Shown here: one piece after another, positions 1-6,754 of the stretch
Layout: every line of letters starts with the position of its first letter
Numbering within the stretch: position 1 is the first letter of the stretch
NCBI GenBank assembly: GCA_016840125.1
Contig: JAEOSY010000256.1
Coordinates: 1 to 41,984, forward strand
Source of the DNA: Candidatus Helarchaeota archaeon
Lineage (GTDB): Archaea; Asgardarchaeota; Lokiarchaeia; Helarchaeales; HEL-GB-A
Length of the DNA stretch: 41,984 nucleotides
Direction: 5' to 3'
Made by a program: the position numbers and the translations under genes
Notes under the pieces: generated by a model
What the model was told of the DNA's origin: nothing
What the model saw: only the letters and a program-made list of their open reading frames with translations
Database searches by the model: none

Positions 1-13
1 AGGACTGAAAAAA

Positions 14-1687
14 TTGTGCCCAGATAGGATAGATTTAAAGAAAAAAAGTAAGCAAATTTTTGAGATTATTAAACAGACACCATTTTATTATGTTCCCCTT
101 GGGATAATGCGCGGATTGGGTTATGATGAAAAGGAAATCACCAAGAAACCCTTAATAGGGGTAGTCAATACTTGGAATGAGATCAATCCCGGACATGCCC
201 ACCTCCTCCAACTAGCTGAAGCAGTAAAGCATGGGATAATCGAAGCAGGCGGAATACCCTTCCAATTCTGTACAGTTGCGCCTTGTGATGGATGGGCTAA
301 TGGCCATGAAGGCATGAGATTCATTCTCCCACAAAGAGAAATTATCGCAGATTCCATTGAGGCAATGATGCAAGCTCATAAGCTCGATGCAATGGTTACG
401 CTTTCAAGTTGCGATAAAATAAATCCCGCTATCTTAATGGCTGCACTCCGTCTAGATGTTCCCACCATTTGTGTTCCTGGGGGTGCAAACCTCTACGACA
501 TCAATTTTGATCCTAAATATCAAGGCATTGAAACCCGTTTTTATGAGGAGTTCAGTCTTAAATTAAAATGCATCAGTTGCGCGACTCATGGTGCCTGTGC
601 AATCATGGGCACCGCTAATACCACCCAGTGCCTGATGGAAGCCTTCGGCATGACTCTACCGAATGCAGCAACAATTCCAGCTGTTACCACGATGAAACAA
701 ATGATCGCGAGAGAATCAGGGCGCCAAATCATAAAATTGCTTGAAAACGAGATTACTCCCTCAAAAATAATGACACATGAATCATTAGAAAACGCGATTA
801 TGGTTGATGTAGCTATCGGAGGATCCACGAACTCCACTATTCATCTACCCGCTATAGCTGCCGAGATGGGGATCGACCTCGATTTAGAAATCTTCAATGA
901 ATTCAGTAAAAAAATCCCAACCATCGTGAATGTCTCTCCATCTGGCCGTTATTCCATTGTCGATCTCTATAAGGCTGGTGGGATTCCAGCAGTCCTCAAT
1001 AGAATCAAGGAGCATATACATTTGGACTGTATGACGGTATCAGGCAAACCCCTGAAGAAGGTTATCCGGAAAGCAACGGTTTTAGATGATGATGTCATTC
1101 GCCCCTTAGATAATCCAGTGTATCCCGAAGGGGGCACGGTCGTTCTGAAGGGAAACCTCGCACCCGATGGCGCCGTGGTTAAACAATCTGCGGTGAGTAA
1201 TCCGACCATGCTCAAATTCAGCGGTCCTGCGAAAGTTTATAATTCGGAAAAAGATGCGATTAACGCGCTGGCAGCCAAAGAAATCGAAAATGGGTCTGTT
1301 ATCATTATTCGATATGAAGGTCCAAAAGGTGGTCCCGGAATGCCCGAGCTCCTCGCGCTGACCGCTTCATTAATGCTCTTACAAAACATGGATCGCGTAG
1401 CTCTTATCACCGATGGACGATTTTCAGGCGCAACTCAAGGTCCCTGTATCGGTCACGTAAGCCCCGAAGCACAGGTAGGCGGCCCAATTGCAGTTGTTGG
1501 AGACGGTGATTTAATAAAGATAGATATTCCCAATCGAAAACTGGATGTTGGTATCTCAGATGATGAGATCCAAGCACGGTTAAAAAAATGGAAACCTATT
1601 GATAAGAAAATAACGAGCAAGACTTTACTCAAATACAGAGCATTGGTAACATCTGCCGCGAAAGGTGCAATCTTGAAGTTTTCTTAA
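14..1687 (+). CDS. ilvD: IlvD/Edd-family dehydratase, probably dihydroxy-acid dehydratase
   Basis: Predicted to dehydrate 2,3-dihydroxy-3-methylbutanoate or the related methylpentanoate to the 2-oxo acid in branched-chain amino acid synthesis, in the cytoplasm, with an Fe-S cluster and Mg2+. The 557-aa length is normal for the family. Visible motifs are NTWNEINPGHAH (about 52-63), SSCDKINPA (Cys123), HGACAIMGTANTTQC (Cys185) and a C-terminal DGRFSGATQGPCIGHVSPEA block. The first cluster position reads PGH instead of PCN, a variant known from many anaerobe and archaeal members. The start is a TTG with AGGA nine bases upstream at the window edge; no stop lies before it, so the true start could be outside the window. 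It converges with the amylase gene 13 bp away. A sugar-acid dehydratase of the same superfamily cannot be excluded. Confidence 0.85.
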   Translation: MCPDRIDLKKKSKQIFEIIKQTPFYYVPLGIMRGLGYDEKEITKKPLIGVVNTWNEINPGHAHLLQLAEAVKHGIIEAGGIPFQFCTVAPCDGWANGHEGMRFILPQREIIADSIEAMMQAHKLDAMVTLSSCDKINPAILMAALRLDVPTICVPGGANLYDINFDPKYQGIETRFYEEFSLKLKCISCATHGACAIMGTANTTQCLMEAFGMTLPNAATIPAVTTMKQMIARESGRQIIKLLENEITPSKIMTHESLENAIMVDVAIGGSTNSTIHLPAIAAEMGIDLDLEIFNEFSKKIPTIVNVSPSGRYSIVDLYKAGGIPAVLNRIKEHIHLDCMTVSGKPLKKVIRKATVLDDDVIRPLDNPVYPEGGTVVLKGNLAPDGAVVKQSAVSNPTMLKFSGPAKVYNSEKDAINALAAKEIENGSVIIIRYEGPKGGPGMPELLALTASLMLLQNMDRVALITDGRFSGATQGPCIGHVSPEAQVGGPIAVVGDGDLIKIDIPNRKLDVGISDDEIQARLKKWKPIDKKITSKTLLKYRALVTSAAKGAILKFS

Positions 1688-1700
1688 ATCCTTTATTTTT

Positions 1701-3092
1701 TTAGGAAATTTTTAATAAGACACGTCCCCAACAGGGAAATAATTCTGCCTGTAAGTGATTATTTTGAACCGTAAATTCTTTTTGTCCCCCTTGTTCGAGT
1801 AGTTCAGTGAATCTTGAGCCATCTAAATTGAGATTCCATAACGGAATTTTTTTCGTCACTGTTTGGAGGTTATTGCTAATTATCACTAGGATTGTCTGAG
1901 TTGAGGATCGCCTTAAAAATGCCAAGACATTATTCTCAGCATACACTGGAGTTAGATCCCCATATATGAGCCCGTGATTGTTTTTTCTGAGGTGGATTAA
2001 TTTTTGCACGCACTCAAAAATTGCCCCGCCATCTTGTGGCCAAGATCCACCCGATCTAGGCATGGGTTTTCGTAGCGCATCATCGGAATGTTCTTCTTTT
2101 ACGCCAAGCATTCCGATTTCATCGCCATAATAGATTTTTGGTACCCCATTAGTGGTAAAAAGAAAAATGAATGCAGGATAGATATAACGCTCTTCATTAA
2201 GTATGGAACAAATGCGTGTTGTATCGTGATTTCCTAAGAAGTTTAATAAGGCAGTTTCTTTAAAAAGTCCCCATTCTGAATGAAATGATCTCTCTAACAC
2301 GGATTTAAGTTCATGCATGTTGTTAGAATTAAAGGCACTCCATATTGATTTATAAACTTGGTAGCCAGTCCCTGCGTCCAAGAGATCCGGTCCTACCCAT
2401 TTGGTATAGGGGCCATGGATCATTTCCCCAACTAAGAAACAATCCTGCTTGGCGGATTTACAAACCCTCCTGAATTCATGCCAGAAATCAGAAGATATTT
2501 GATACGCAACGTCTAGACGCCAACCATCTATGTTAACTTCTTTTAACCAATAGCTTACTACTGAAAAAAGGTGATCTCTAACATCTTTCTCATTTAGATT
2601 TAATTTAACTAATTCGTAATGCCCTTCCCAGTTTTTATAATCGAAGCCATCATTATAGGGACTATTTTTGGAAAAATCTATAAAGTGCCAATGCTTTCGC
2701 CAGGATTTCTCCCTGTACTGTTGTATATCCTTGAAAGCATCGAATTCTCGACTAACATGATTGAAAACCCCATCAAGAATGACCCGAATACCTCGCTCGT
2801 GTAGTTCAGACACAATTTCTTTAAAAAATTCATTGGTCCCCAAGCGGCGATCAATCTTCATATAATCAATCGTATCATACCCATGAGAGACGGATTCAAA
2901 TATCGGTCCAAACTGAATTGTGTTAATATTCAATTTTTTGAAATGGTCATAATAATCGCGAATATTTACAAGCCGATTTACGGTTGTAGATTCATTTTCA
3001 TTATATTTTGGTGCGTTGAAAAACCCTAAGGGGTAAATATGATAAAAGATCCCATGTTTTACCCAATCTGGTATGTAACTGATATGTTCCAA
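1701..3092 (-). CDS. GH13 alpha-amylase family glycoside hydrolase
   Basis: A 463-aa TIM-barrel alpha-glucan hydrolase or transglycosidase. All four GH13 signature regions are present: DGVFNH (107-112), GWRLDVA with nucleophile Asp194, GEMI with acid/base Glu223, and FLGNHDT with Asp290. No signal peptide is visible, so it probably acts in the cytoplasm on storage glucan or maltodextrin. Size and motifs recall cyclomaltodextrinase/neopullulanase-type enzymes, but the N-terminal starch-binding domain of that group is missing; a C-terminal beta domain follows the barrel. The start is a TTG directly after an in-frame stop, and no clear ribosome site is seen, so the start is uncertain. Exact substrate cannot be read from sequence. 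Confidence 0.88.
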   Translation of the reverse strand: MEHISYIPDWVKHGIFYHIYPLGFFNAPKYNENESTTVNRLVNIRDYYDHFKKLNINTIQFGPIFESVSHGYDTIDYMKIDRRLGTNEFFKEIVSELHERGIRVILDGVFNHVSREFDAFKDIQQYREKSWRKHWHFIDFSKNSPYNDGFDYKNWEGHYELVKLNLNEKDVRDHLFSVVSYWLKEVNIDGWRLDVAYQISSDFWHEFRRVCKSAKQDCFLVGEMIHGPYTKWVGPDLLDAGTGYQVYKSIWSAFNSNNMHELKSVLERSFHSEWGLFKETALLNFLGNHDTTRICSILNEERYIYPAFIFLFTTNGVPKIYYGDEIGMLGVKEEHSDDALRKPMPRSGGSWPQDGGAIFECVQKLIHLRKNNHGLIYGDLTPVYAENNVLAFLRRSSTQTILVIISNNLQTVTKKIPLWNLNLDGSRFTELLEQGGQKEFTVQNNHLQAELFPCWGRVLLKIS

Positions 3093-3137
3093 TTAAAATC
3101 ACAATTTCAGGTTCTGCGATTATACCCAAAAAAAAAA

Positions 3138-4034
3138 TTAGGGAAGTATACGAGTTCTTGTCTTACGTAAGAAGGCATTTAGAAATATTGCTATTGAGAT
3201 TCCCAAAAGTATGAAAATATACTCGCCTCCTGGGATGGGCGATGAAACAGTTACAGTCACGCTAGCTACGCCTGCCCCTGATCTTTTAATTGCAACTATT
3301 CCATAGATATTATTCGAAGTCGGCGTGACTGAGATGCTCTCGTCTTGACCTAGCGTTGATGAATTACTGGTGTAATCCGATTCAGTACCAGCTGCTGCGT
3401 TGCCCGTTGCTAGGTTAAATACATATAAATCAAAGTCACAATTTGCTGGGACATCTAAATCAATGGAATAGGTATTTCCTGCTTCTAATACGATTGTAAA
3501 TATGGCACCCGCATTTGAATCTGATAAACTTTCTGTGTAAGGGGAAGTCATAGATATTAATGGCCCCGATTCTGCTTCAAGCCATGCCGTTCCCATCGAA
3601 CCTCCTTGATAAATCGCAGGATAAACAGTACCACTGGATGATGAACGATAAACAACCCAATCGACAGGTTCAGACGCTTTCCCCATACTTTTAATGAGAT
3701 TACTGTAACCCGAATCCGAATACAACTCAAGGGTAAAGTCAACAGGACCCGAAGCATTTTCACGTATCCAAAACAAGTAGTAATTGCTAGAACTCATAGA
3801 AAAATTGTAATAATACAGGACTGGTGGGATATGATTAAAATCCTCATAAATTGGAGTACTATCAACCAGCGTGACCGGTGAGCTTAGGACAGTCGAATAT
3901 GCTGAACTAATTGAACTATTTCGTGATGTGTTAATGTGCAATTTTATTTGTGGAGCTAAGCTTATTGCCATTCCCACTATAATAAATGCCACCAATCCAA
4001 TAGATATTCCCTTTTTTCTTAAAATCTTGTTCAT
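3138..4034 (-). CDS. Secreted, C-terminally anchored surface protein with PPC-like domain
   Basis: A 298-aa protein with an N-terminal signal or anchor (KK then a hydrophobic run, about 9-27) and a Ser/Thr/Asn-rich extracellular body. A region at about 175-265 (DFDLYVF and alternating beta-strand patterning) resembles the bacterial pre-peptidase C-terminal (PPC) beta-sandwich. The end is IPGGEY, one transmembrane helix, then an Arg/Lys cluster (about 267-295). That order is the layout of archaeal sorting tails such as PGF-CTERM and the similar tails annotated in Asgard surface proteins. The start has a good Shine-Dalgarno (AAAAAGGAG) nine bases upstream. No enzymatic residues were recognised. 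Function unknown; surface localisation is the safe claim. Confidence 0.75.
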   Translation of the reverse strand: MNKILRKKGISIGLVAFIIVGMAISLAPQIKLHINTSRNSSISSAYSTVLSSPVTLVDSTPIYEDFNHIPPVLYYYNFSMSSSNYYLFWIRENASGPVDFTLELYSDSGYSNLIKSMGKASEPVDWVVYRSSSSGTVYPAIYQGGSMGTAWLEAESGPLISMTSPYTESLSDSNAGAIFTIVLEAGNTYSIDLDVPANCDFDLYVFNLATGNAAAGTESDYTSNSSTLGQDESISVTPTSNNIYGIVAIKRSGAGVASVTVTVSSPIPGGEYIFILLGISIAIFLNAFLRKTRTRILP

Positions 4035-4282
4035 CTTTCTTTCTCCTTTTTAAAACCTATATTGAAGATATTTAATTATTTAACCATTGTTTCTTTAGTG
4101 AATTTAAACATACCTATCTTAGAAAGTAGCTGTAAATCAGTTTATAGGAATAACACTCTAACCAGATTTTTATGAAATTTGTGTATATTACTTTCAGATT
4201 TTTTTGTGGAATGCGCATAATACTTTCAGTCATCTCCCCCTCCCACCGTCAGCTTAATCTGATCAAGCATCAACCAAATTCT

Positions 4283-4290
4283 TTTAAATA
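4283..4290 (+). promoter_or_regulatory. TATA-like box for the 63-aa ORF
   Basis: TTTAAATA centred about 25 bp before the ATG at 4312, the distance expected for a leaderless archaeal transcript. No Shine-Dalgarno precedes that ATG, which agrees with leaderless translation. Confidence 0.45.
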
Positions 4291-4311
4291 GGTACTCCCC
4301 TAAGAGATATA

Positions 4312-4503
4312 ATGTGTGAAATACCGCCAATCCGGGACGATGAGTGGCGAATCCCCTCAGAGTGTAAAAAAGAGGATTTGACAACCCAGTTTAAAATTGC
4401 TTATCTTGAACAAATTATAGAAGTTGATAAGTTCGATTTCAATGAAGTTCCCTCAACCCTCATTGAATATTATATTGATCTGAAACTAAAAGACATCGTT
4501 TAA
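4312..4503 (+). CDS. Small hypothetical protein (63 aa)
   Basis: An acidic 63-aa ORF with no recognised domain, signal peptide or metal motif. It contains two cysteines (positions 2 and 18) and a predicted helical C-terminal half. Support for it being real comes from the TATA-like box at leaderless distance and a natural amino-acid composition; it stands alone between a surface-protein gene reading away from it and a long non-coding stretch. No function can be assigned. It could be a spurious ORF. Confidence 0.45.
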   Translation: MCEIPPIRDDEWRIPSECKKEDLTTQFKIAYLEQIIEVDKFDFNEVPSTLIEYYIDLKLKDIV

Positions 4504-4725
4504 ATCAAAAAGTAAGGATCCCAAATCATCTTATCCGGGATGAACTGAAAAACCAAGTAAAATAAAGAAAGATTTTAGATTTACTATAGGCGCTTTTTCC
4601 GAAGATAGTTCGCTGTGACCACCAAGAAGACCAATTATTCCGAAGCAAATCTCGAAGCCCGGAATTCCATCCTCTGGTTTACCATATAGGGTAATAATAA
4701 CTGTATGTGAAAAGTAGGGATTGAT
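4504..4725. other. Intergenic stretch without a supported gene
   Basis: No ORF with a plausible start was found here. One minus-strand frame stays open for about 70 codons (roughly 4535-4740) and reads like the tail of a surface protein (contains DGIPGFEI followed by hydrophobic residues), but it has no ATG, GTG or TTG start and is preceded by TAG. It is either chance or a gene relic. No RNA gene was recognised. Confidence 0.4.
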
Positions 4726-4802
4726 AAATTTCCCATCCGTTTGGGCAAACGCAAGCCCCTAATCCTTCAGTTTTCGATTAGGAGCGTTCAACTGGGAATT
4801 TT
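4726..4802 (-). ncRNA. Structured RNA copy B (three-way junction), 3' of the second UGA-ORF
   Basis: Read on the minus strand. Outer stem TTCCCA/TGGGAA (4798-4793 with 4735-4730) extends by AAA/TTT across an A-A mismatch. The first arm is a 10-bp helix GCTCCTAATC/GATTAGGGGC (4785-4776 with 4764-4755) including one U-G wobble, closed by an A-rich 11-nt loop (GAAAACTGAAG). The second arm is CGTTTGCCCAAACG (4751-4738) with a GCCC loop. The wobble pair is legal only on this strand, which fixes orientation. Compared with copy A, stem bases have changed in compensating pairs. Position 84 nt after the UGA suggests a SECIS-like role, but the canonical archaeal or eukaryotic SECIS core is not evident. 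Confidence 0.6.
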
Positions 4803-4819
4803 TTCATTTAACATCTCTT

Positions 4820-4936
4820 TTATTGGCTAAAAGCTTTCCTAATTCTTTTAACCGCTCTTCTAGCCAAATCAATCCATATTCAACCAATGGAGTCACAGGA
4901 TTGTTCCTGTTCAACTTTCTTTTTTTTAGAATCCAA
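4820..4936 (-). CDS. Candidate UGA-containing micro-ORF, second unit (about 38 aa)
   Basis: A short reading frame interrupted by one TGA (4882-4880): a Lys/Glu/Gln-rich N-terminus, then SIG-[UGA]-IWIDL and a basic tail, ending at TAA after exactly 19 codons, as in the first unit. The start is uncertain. A TTG at 4936 lies about 29 bp after a TATA-like box (AATATAAAA) and could be leaderless. The codon equivalent to the first unit's ATG is ATC (4951-4949), next to a perfect GGTGATC. Another minus-strand frame over the same DNA also reads protein-like, so the frame assignment rests mainly on the shared architecture. It may be a selenopeptide, a decayed copy, or non-coding. Confidence 0.35.
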
Positions 4937-4981
4937 ACCTTCTTCTTTGATTTAGATCACCTTTTATATTTCCTCAACTTC

Positions 4982-5068
4982 TTTTGGACATTCCAATCGT
5001 TTGGGCAAACGAACCCATCTAAACCTCCGATTTTTCGTTTAGCGGGTTTAATTTGGAACAGTCCAAAA
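4982..5068 (-). ncRNA. Structured RNA copy A (three-way junction), 3' of the first UGA-ORF
   Basis: Read on the minus strand. A long outer stem is formed by TTTTGGAC/GTCCAAAA (5068-5061 with 4989-4982) and TTCCAA/TTGGAA (5058-5053 with 4996-4991). The first arm pairs AACCC/GGGTT and CTAAAC/GTTTAG around a 12-nt A-rich loop (GAAAAATCGGAG). The second arm is CGTTTGCCCAAACG (5011-4998), identical to copy B. Relative to copy B, the stems differ by paired changes (CTAAAC/GTTTAG against CTAATC/GATTAG; TTCCAA/TTGGAA against TTCCCA/TGGGAA), which is covariation supporting a real RNA fold. The element begins just after the TAA of the UGA-ORF, so it would sit in its 3' UTR. Confidence 0.65.
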
Positions 5069-5079
5069 CTTAAAACTTC

Positions 5080-5211
5080 TTAACAACTATAGCTCCAGCG
5101 GGCTCCAGGATGTGAGCCCTTGGGGACTCGAATTACTCGTCAGCCCACACGGATGTATTCAAATTCCGGTTCGGGATCCTTTTTTTCTGTGCATGACTCT
5201 TTTTTGGACAT
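5080..5211 (-). CDS. Candidate UGA-containing micro-ORF, first unit (43 aa, possible selenopeptide)
   Basis: ATG at 5211 is preceded by GGTGA four bases upstream, the ribosome site used elsewhere in the window. Twenty-three codons rich in Lys and Glu lead to EYIRVG, then TGA (5142-5140), then 19 more sense codons (RVIRVPKGSHPGARWSYSC) and TAA. Reading the TGA as selenocysteine gives a 43-aa protein with two further cysteines. The structured RNA copy A lies directly 3', where archaeal SECIS elements sit. No family was recognised. If UGA is a stop, only a 23-aa peptide remains. The exact match of codon counts with the second unit is the best argument that the extension is translated. Confidence 0.5.
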
Positions 5212-5234
5212 TAAATCACCAAGCTTATTTGATC

Positions 5235-5248
5235 GTTAAGTTCTTAAC
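5235..5248. promoter_or_regulatory. Inverted repeat in the divergent promoter region
   Basis: GTTAAGTTCTTAAC is a perfect 6-2-6 palindrome located 24 bp upstream of the minus-strand UGA micro-ORF and about 100 bp upstream of the plus-strand M28 peptidase. It could be an operator for one or both divergent genes. Palindromes this short arise by chance in AT-rich DNA, so this is only a candidate. Confidence 0.25.
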
Positions 5249-5351
5249 ATGAAGGATGAAACTTTAATAAACTGGCAATAATTATGATATAAATTTCCAC
5301 CTTACTTAAATAATACCAAATTTTGTCGAGTGATTAAGCGGTTGGATTGGT

Positions 5352-6509
5352 ATGGGACTTGATGAGAATAACGCGTATCGAATTACCGAGGAATTATCGT
5401 TTCCACGGCTGGTTGGATCTGAGGGGGAGCCGAAAGCCATCAAGATGGTTGTAGATGAATTTCAAAAAATAGGTATTGAAGCTAAACGGGAAAATTTTGA
5501 GACTTCATTTTTTAGTTGGACCATGGCCCGTTATATTTTCTTTCCGTTAGCTGCAATCATCATTCTAGCCGCTTATTTGTTGTATCTAAGCCCCATCGCC
5601 TCCATTGTGCTGTCAGTTTTATTACTGATTGTCGGGATGTACGCAACCCGTCTTACGGGTCTCGGTGACGTGCCAAAAGGAAAAAAATATACAACAGAAA
5701 ACATCTACGGAAAACTCCCCTCCGCAAATAATAAAATCGATGTATTATACATGGCCCATTGGGATTCAAAAAGCCAAACATTTTCAACCCTCTTTCGCAT
5801 TCTTATTTTTATCATCTCTATTTTTGGAGCCCTCGTCCTCGCGGTTTTTATCCTAATAGGTGCCATTATATCTCTTACCGGTACCCTTAATTCCCAATAT
5901 TACTGGGGGGTTCTTATTGCATCTATTGTAATTGGAGTAATTGCGAATCTCAATTTCTTTAATAAGACCGGAAACGAATCCCCCGGGTCACTGGACAACG
6001 CGGCAAGCGTGGGCACAATGCTAGAACTAGCTCGATATTTCAAAGAAAATCCTCCAAAAAATACAAACCTAACTTTTATCTCAACGGGAAGTGAGGAGCT
6101 GAATCTGGGGGGCGCAATAAATTTCCTTAAAAAGCACAAGGATGAGCTAGATCCCTCCCGGACCTACTTCATTAATTTTGATGGTATAGGAGGTAAGGGA
6201 GTCATTCGAGTAATTACCTCTTATGGTTTTCCTAAGAGGAGTTCCTCCGATAAATTGAATAAGTTGTTTTTGGAAGTAGGGAAGGAGCAAAATATTGGCT
6301 GTAAATCCATCTGGCTCCCAGTAGGTGCATGGAGCGATTATATGCCTGCGATTAAGGCTGGCTTCGAAGCTTGTTGGCTTGCTACTGATGGATCCTTGAG
6401 TAATGTTCATCTACCACGTGATAATATGGACACCATCTCCAAAGACGGCTTGAAAAATGCTTTACTTCTGAATATCGGCGTAATTGAGAAGCTGGATAAC
6501 GAATTTTAA
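5352..6509 (+). CDS. Membrane-embedded M28-family metallopeptidase
   Basis: A 385-aa zinc aminopeptidase-like protein. The M28 metal-ligand set is visible: His136 in AHWDS, Asp215 in GSLDNAAS, the Glu pair 248-249 in GSEEL, Asp277 in NFDGIG and His in NVHLPRDNMD near the C-terminus. Two hydrophobic helices lie at about 59-98 and two more at about 147-203, so a membrane hairpin interrupts the peptidase fold between the first and second metal ligands. An even number of crossings keeps all ligands on one side. The probable role is exopeptidase cleavage at the membrane. A TATA-like ACTTAAATAA lies about 45 bp upstream of the ATG. A second protein of the same design is encoded at 21159-22463. Confidence 0.8.
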   Translation: MGLDENNAYRITEELSFPRLVGSEGEPKAIKMVVDEFQKIGIEAKRENFETSFFSWTMARYIFFPLAAIIILAAYLLYLSPIASIVLSVLLLIVGMYATRLTGLGDVPKGKKYTTENIYGKLPSANNKIDVLYMAHWDSKSQTFSTLFRILIFIISIFGALVLAVFILIGAIISLTGTLNSQYYWGVLIASIVIGVIANLNFFNKTGNESPGSLDNAASVGTMLELARYFKENPPKNTNLTFISTGSEELNLGGAINFLKKHKDELDPSRTYFINFDGIGGKGVIRVITSYGFPKRSSSDKLNKLFLEVGKEQNIGCKSIWLPVGAWSDYMPAIKAGFEACWLATDGSLSNVHLPRDNMDTISKDGLKNALLLNIGVIEKLDNEF

Positions 6510-6547
6510 TAGGAATATCTTGAAGGATTTAGGAGATAGCTTGAACT

Positions 6548-6748
6548 ATGACGAAGACATGTTCTGAATGTGGCACACTCTTCTCAGCGTATAATCCGGT
6601 CCAAAAAGGTAATCGCCTACTAATTTGTGTTAATTGTTTGCGAGTCGTTTGTGCCAATTGTGCAAGCAAATCGCGAAATCGTAATAAATGCGTAAATAAA
6701 AAATGCAGAGGCAAGCTTCGCGAGTTAGAACTTGAAGAATTATATTGA
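6548..6748 (+). CDS. Small eight-cysteine zinc-finger protein
   Basis: A 66-aa protein with four cysteine pairs: CSEC, CVNC, CANC and CVNKKC, in a RING/treble-clef-like order that should bind two Zn2+. The last 12 residues are acidic (Glu/Leu-rich). No catalytic motif. Such small zinc proteins can act in nucleic-acid or protein binding, but nothing here decides which. It lies 39 bp after the peptidase and is followed at once by a hydrolase in the same frame, separated only by TGA TTA; this looks like an ordinary stop and tight operon spacing because the next gene has its own GTG/ATG starts. Confidence 0.7.
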   Translation: MTKTCSECGTLFSAYNPVQKGNRLLICVNCLRVVCANCASKSRNRNKCVNKKCRGKLRELELEELY

Positions 6749-6754
6749 TTAGTG

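Larger units (their letters stand above)
4726..5220 (-). repeat. Tandem duplication of a 260-bp unit (UGA-ORF plus structured RNA)
   Basis: Two units on the minus strand, 5220-4982 and 4961-4726, are in register at 260 bp. Corresponding points are the in-frame UGA (5142 and 4882), the closing TAA (5082 and 4822), the start of the inner closing stem (5058 and 4798) and the invariant 14-nt hairpin (4998-5011 and 4738-4751). A GGTGAT ribosome site begins each unit (5220-5215 and 4961-4956). The RNA parts are clearly homologous (about two thirds identical over the first arm). The ORF parts show only about 30% nucleotide identity between UGA and TAA, no better than chance, although the frame length is preserved. 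Confidence 0.65.

Noticed and set aside
4170..4230. Repeated ACTTTCAG boxes upstream of the 63-aa ORF
   Set aside because: Only two short copies with different flanks; too little to call regulatory sites.
4823..5083. Plus-strand 86-codon ORF across the tandem units
   Set aside because: It is Phe- and Ser-rich because the plus strand is T-rich here, has no ribosome site or TATA box, and is antisense to the UGA-ORFs and both structured RNAs.
5105..5122. GGGCTC-GAGCCC hairpin about 20 nt after the UGA in the first micro-ORF, as a bacterial-type SECIS
   Set aside because: The second unit has no matching hairpin at that place, while the 3' element is shared; archaeal SECIS elements lie in the UTR. 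It is probably a chance palindrome in GC-richer codons.
5100..5190. tRNA-like look (GC-rich, TTCAAAT and GGTTCG fragments)
   Set aside because: No cloverleaf can be drawn on either strand: no acceptor stem and no T-arm pairing around those fragments.
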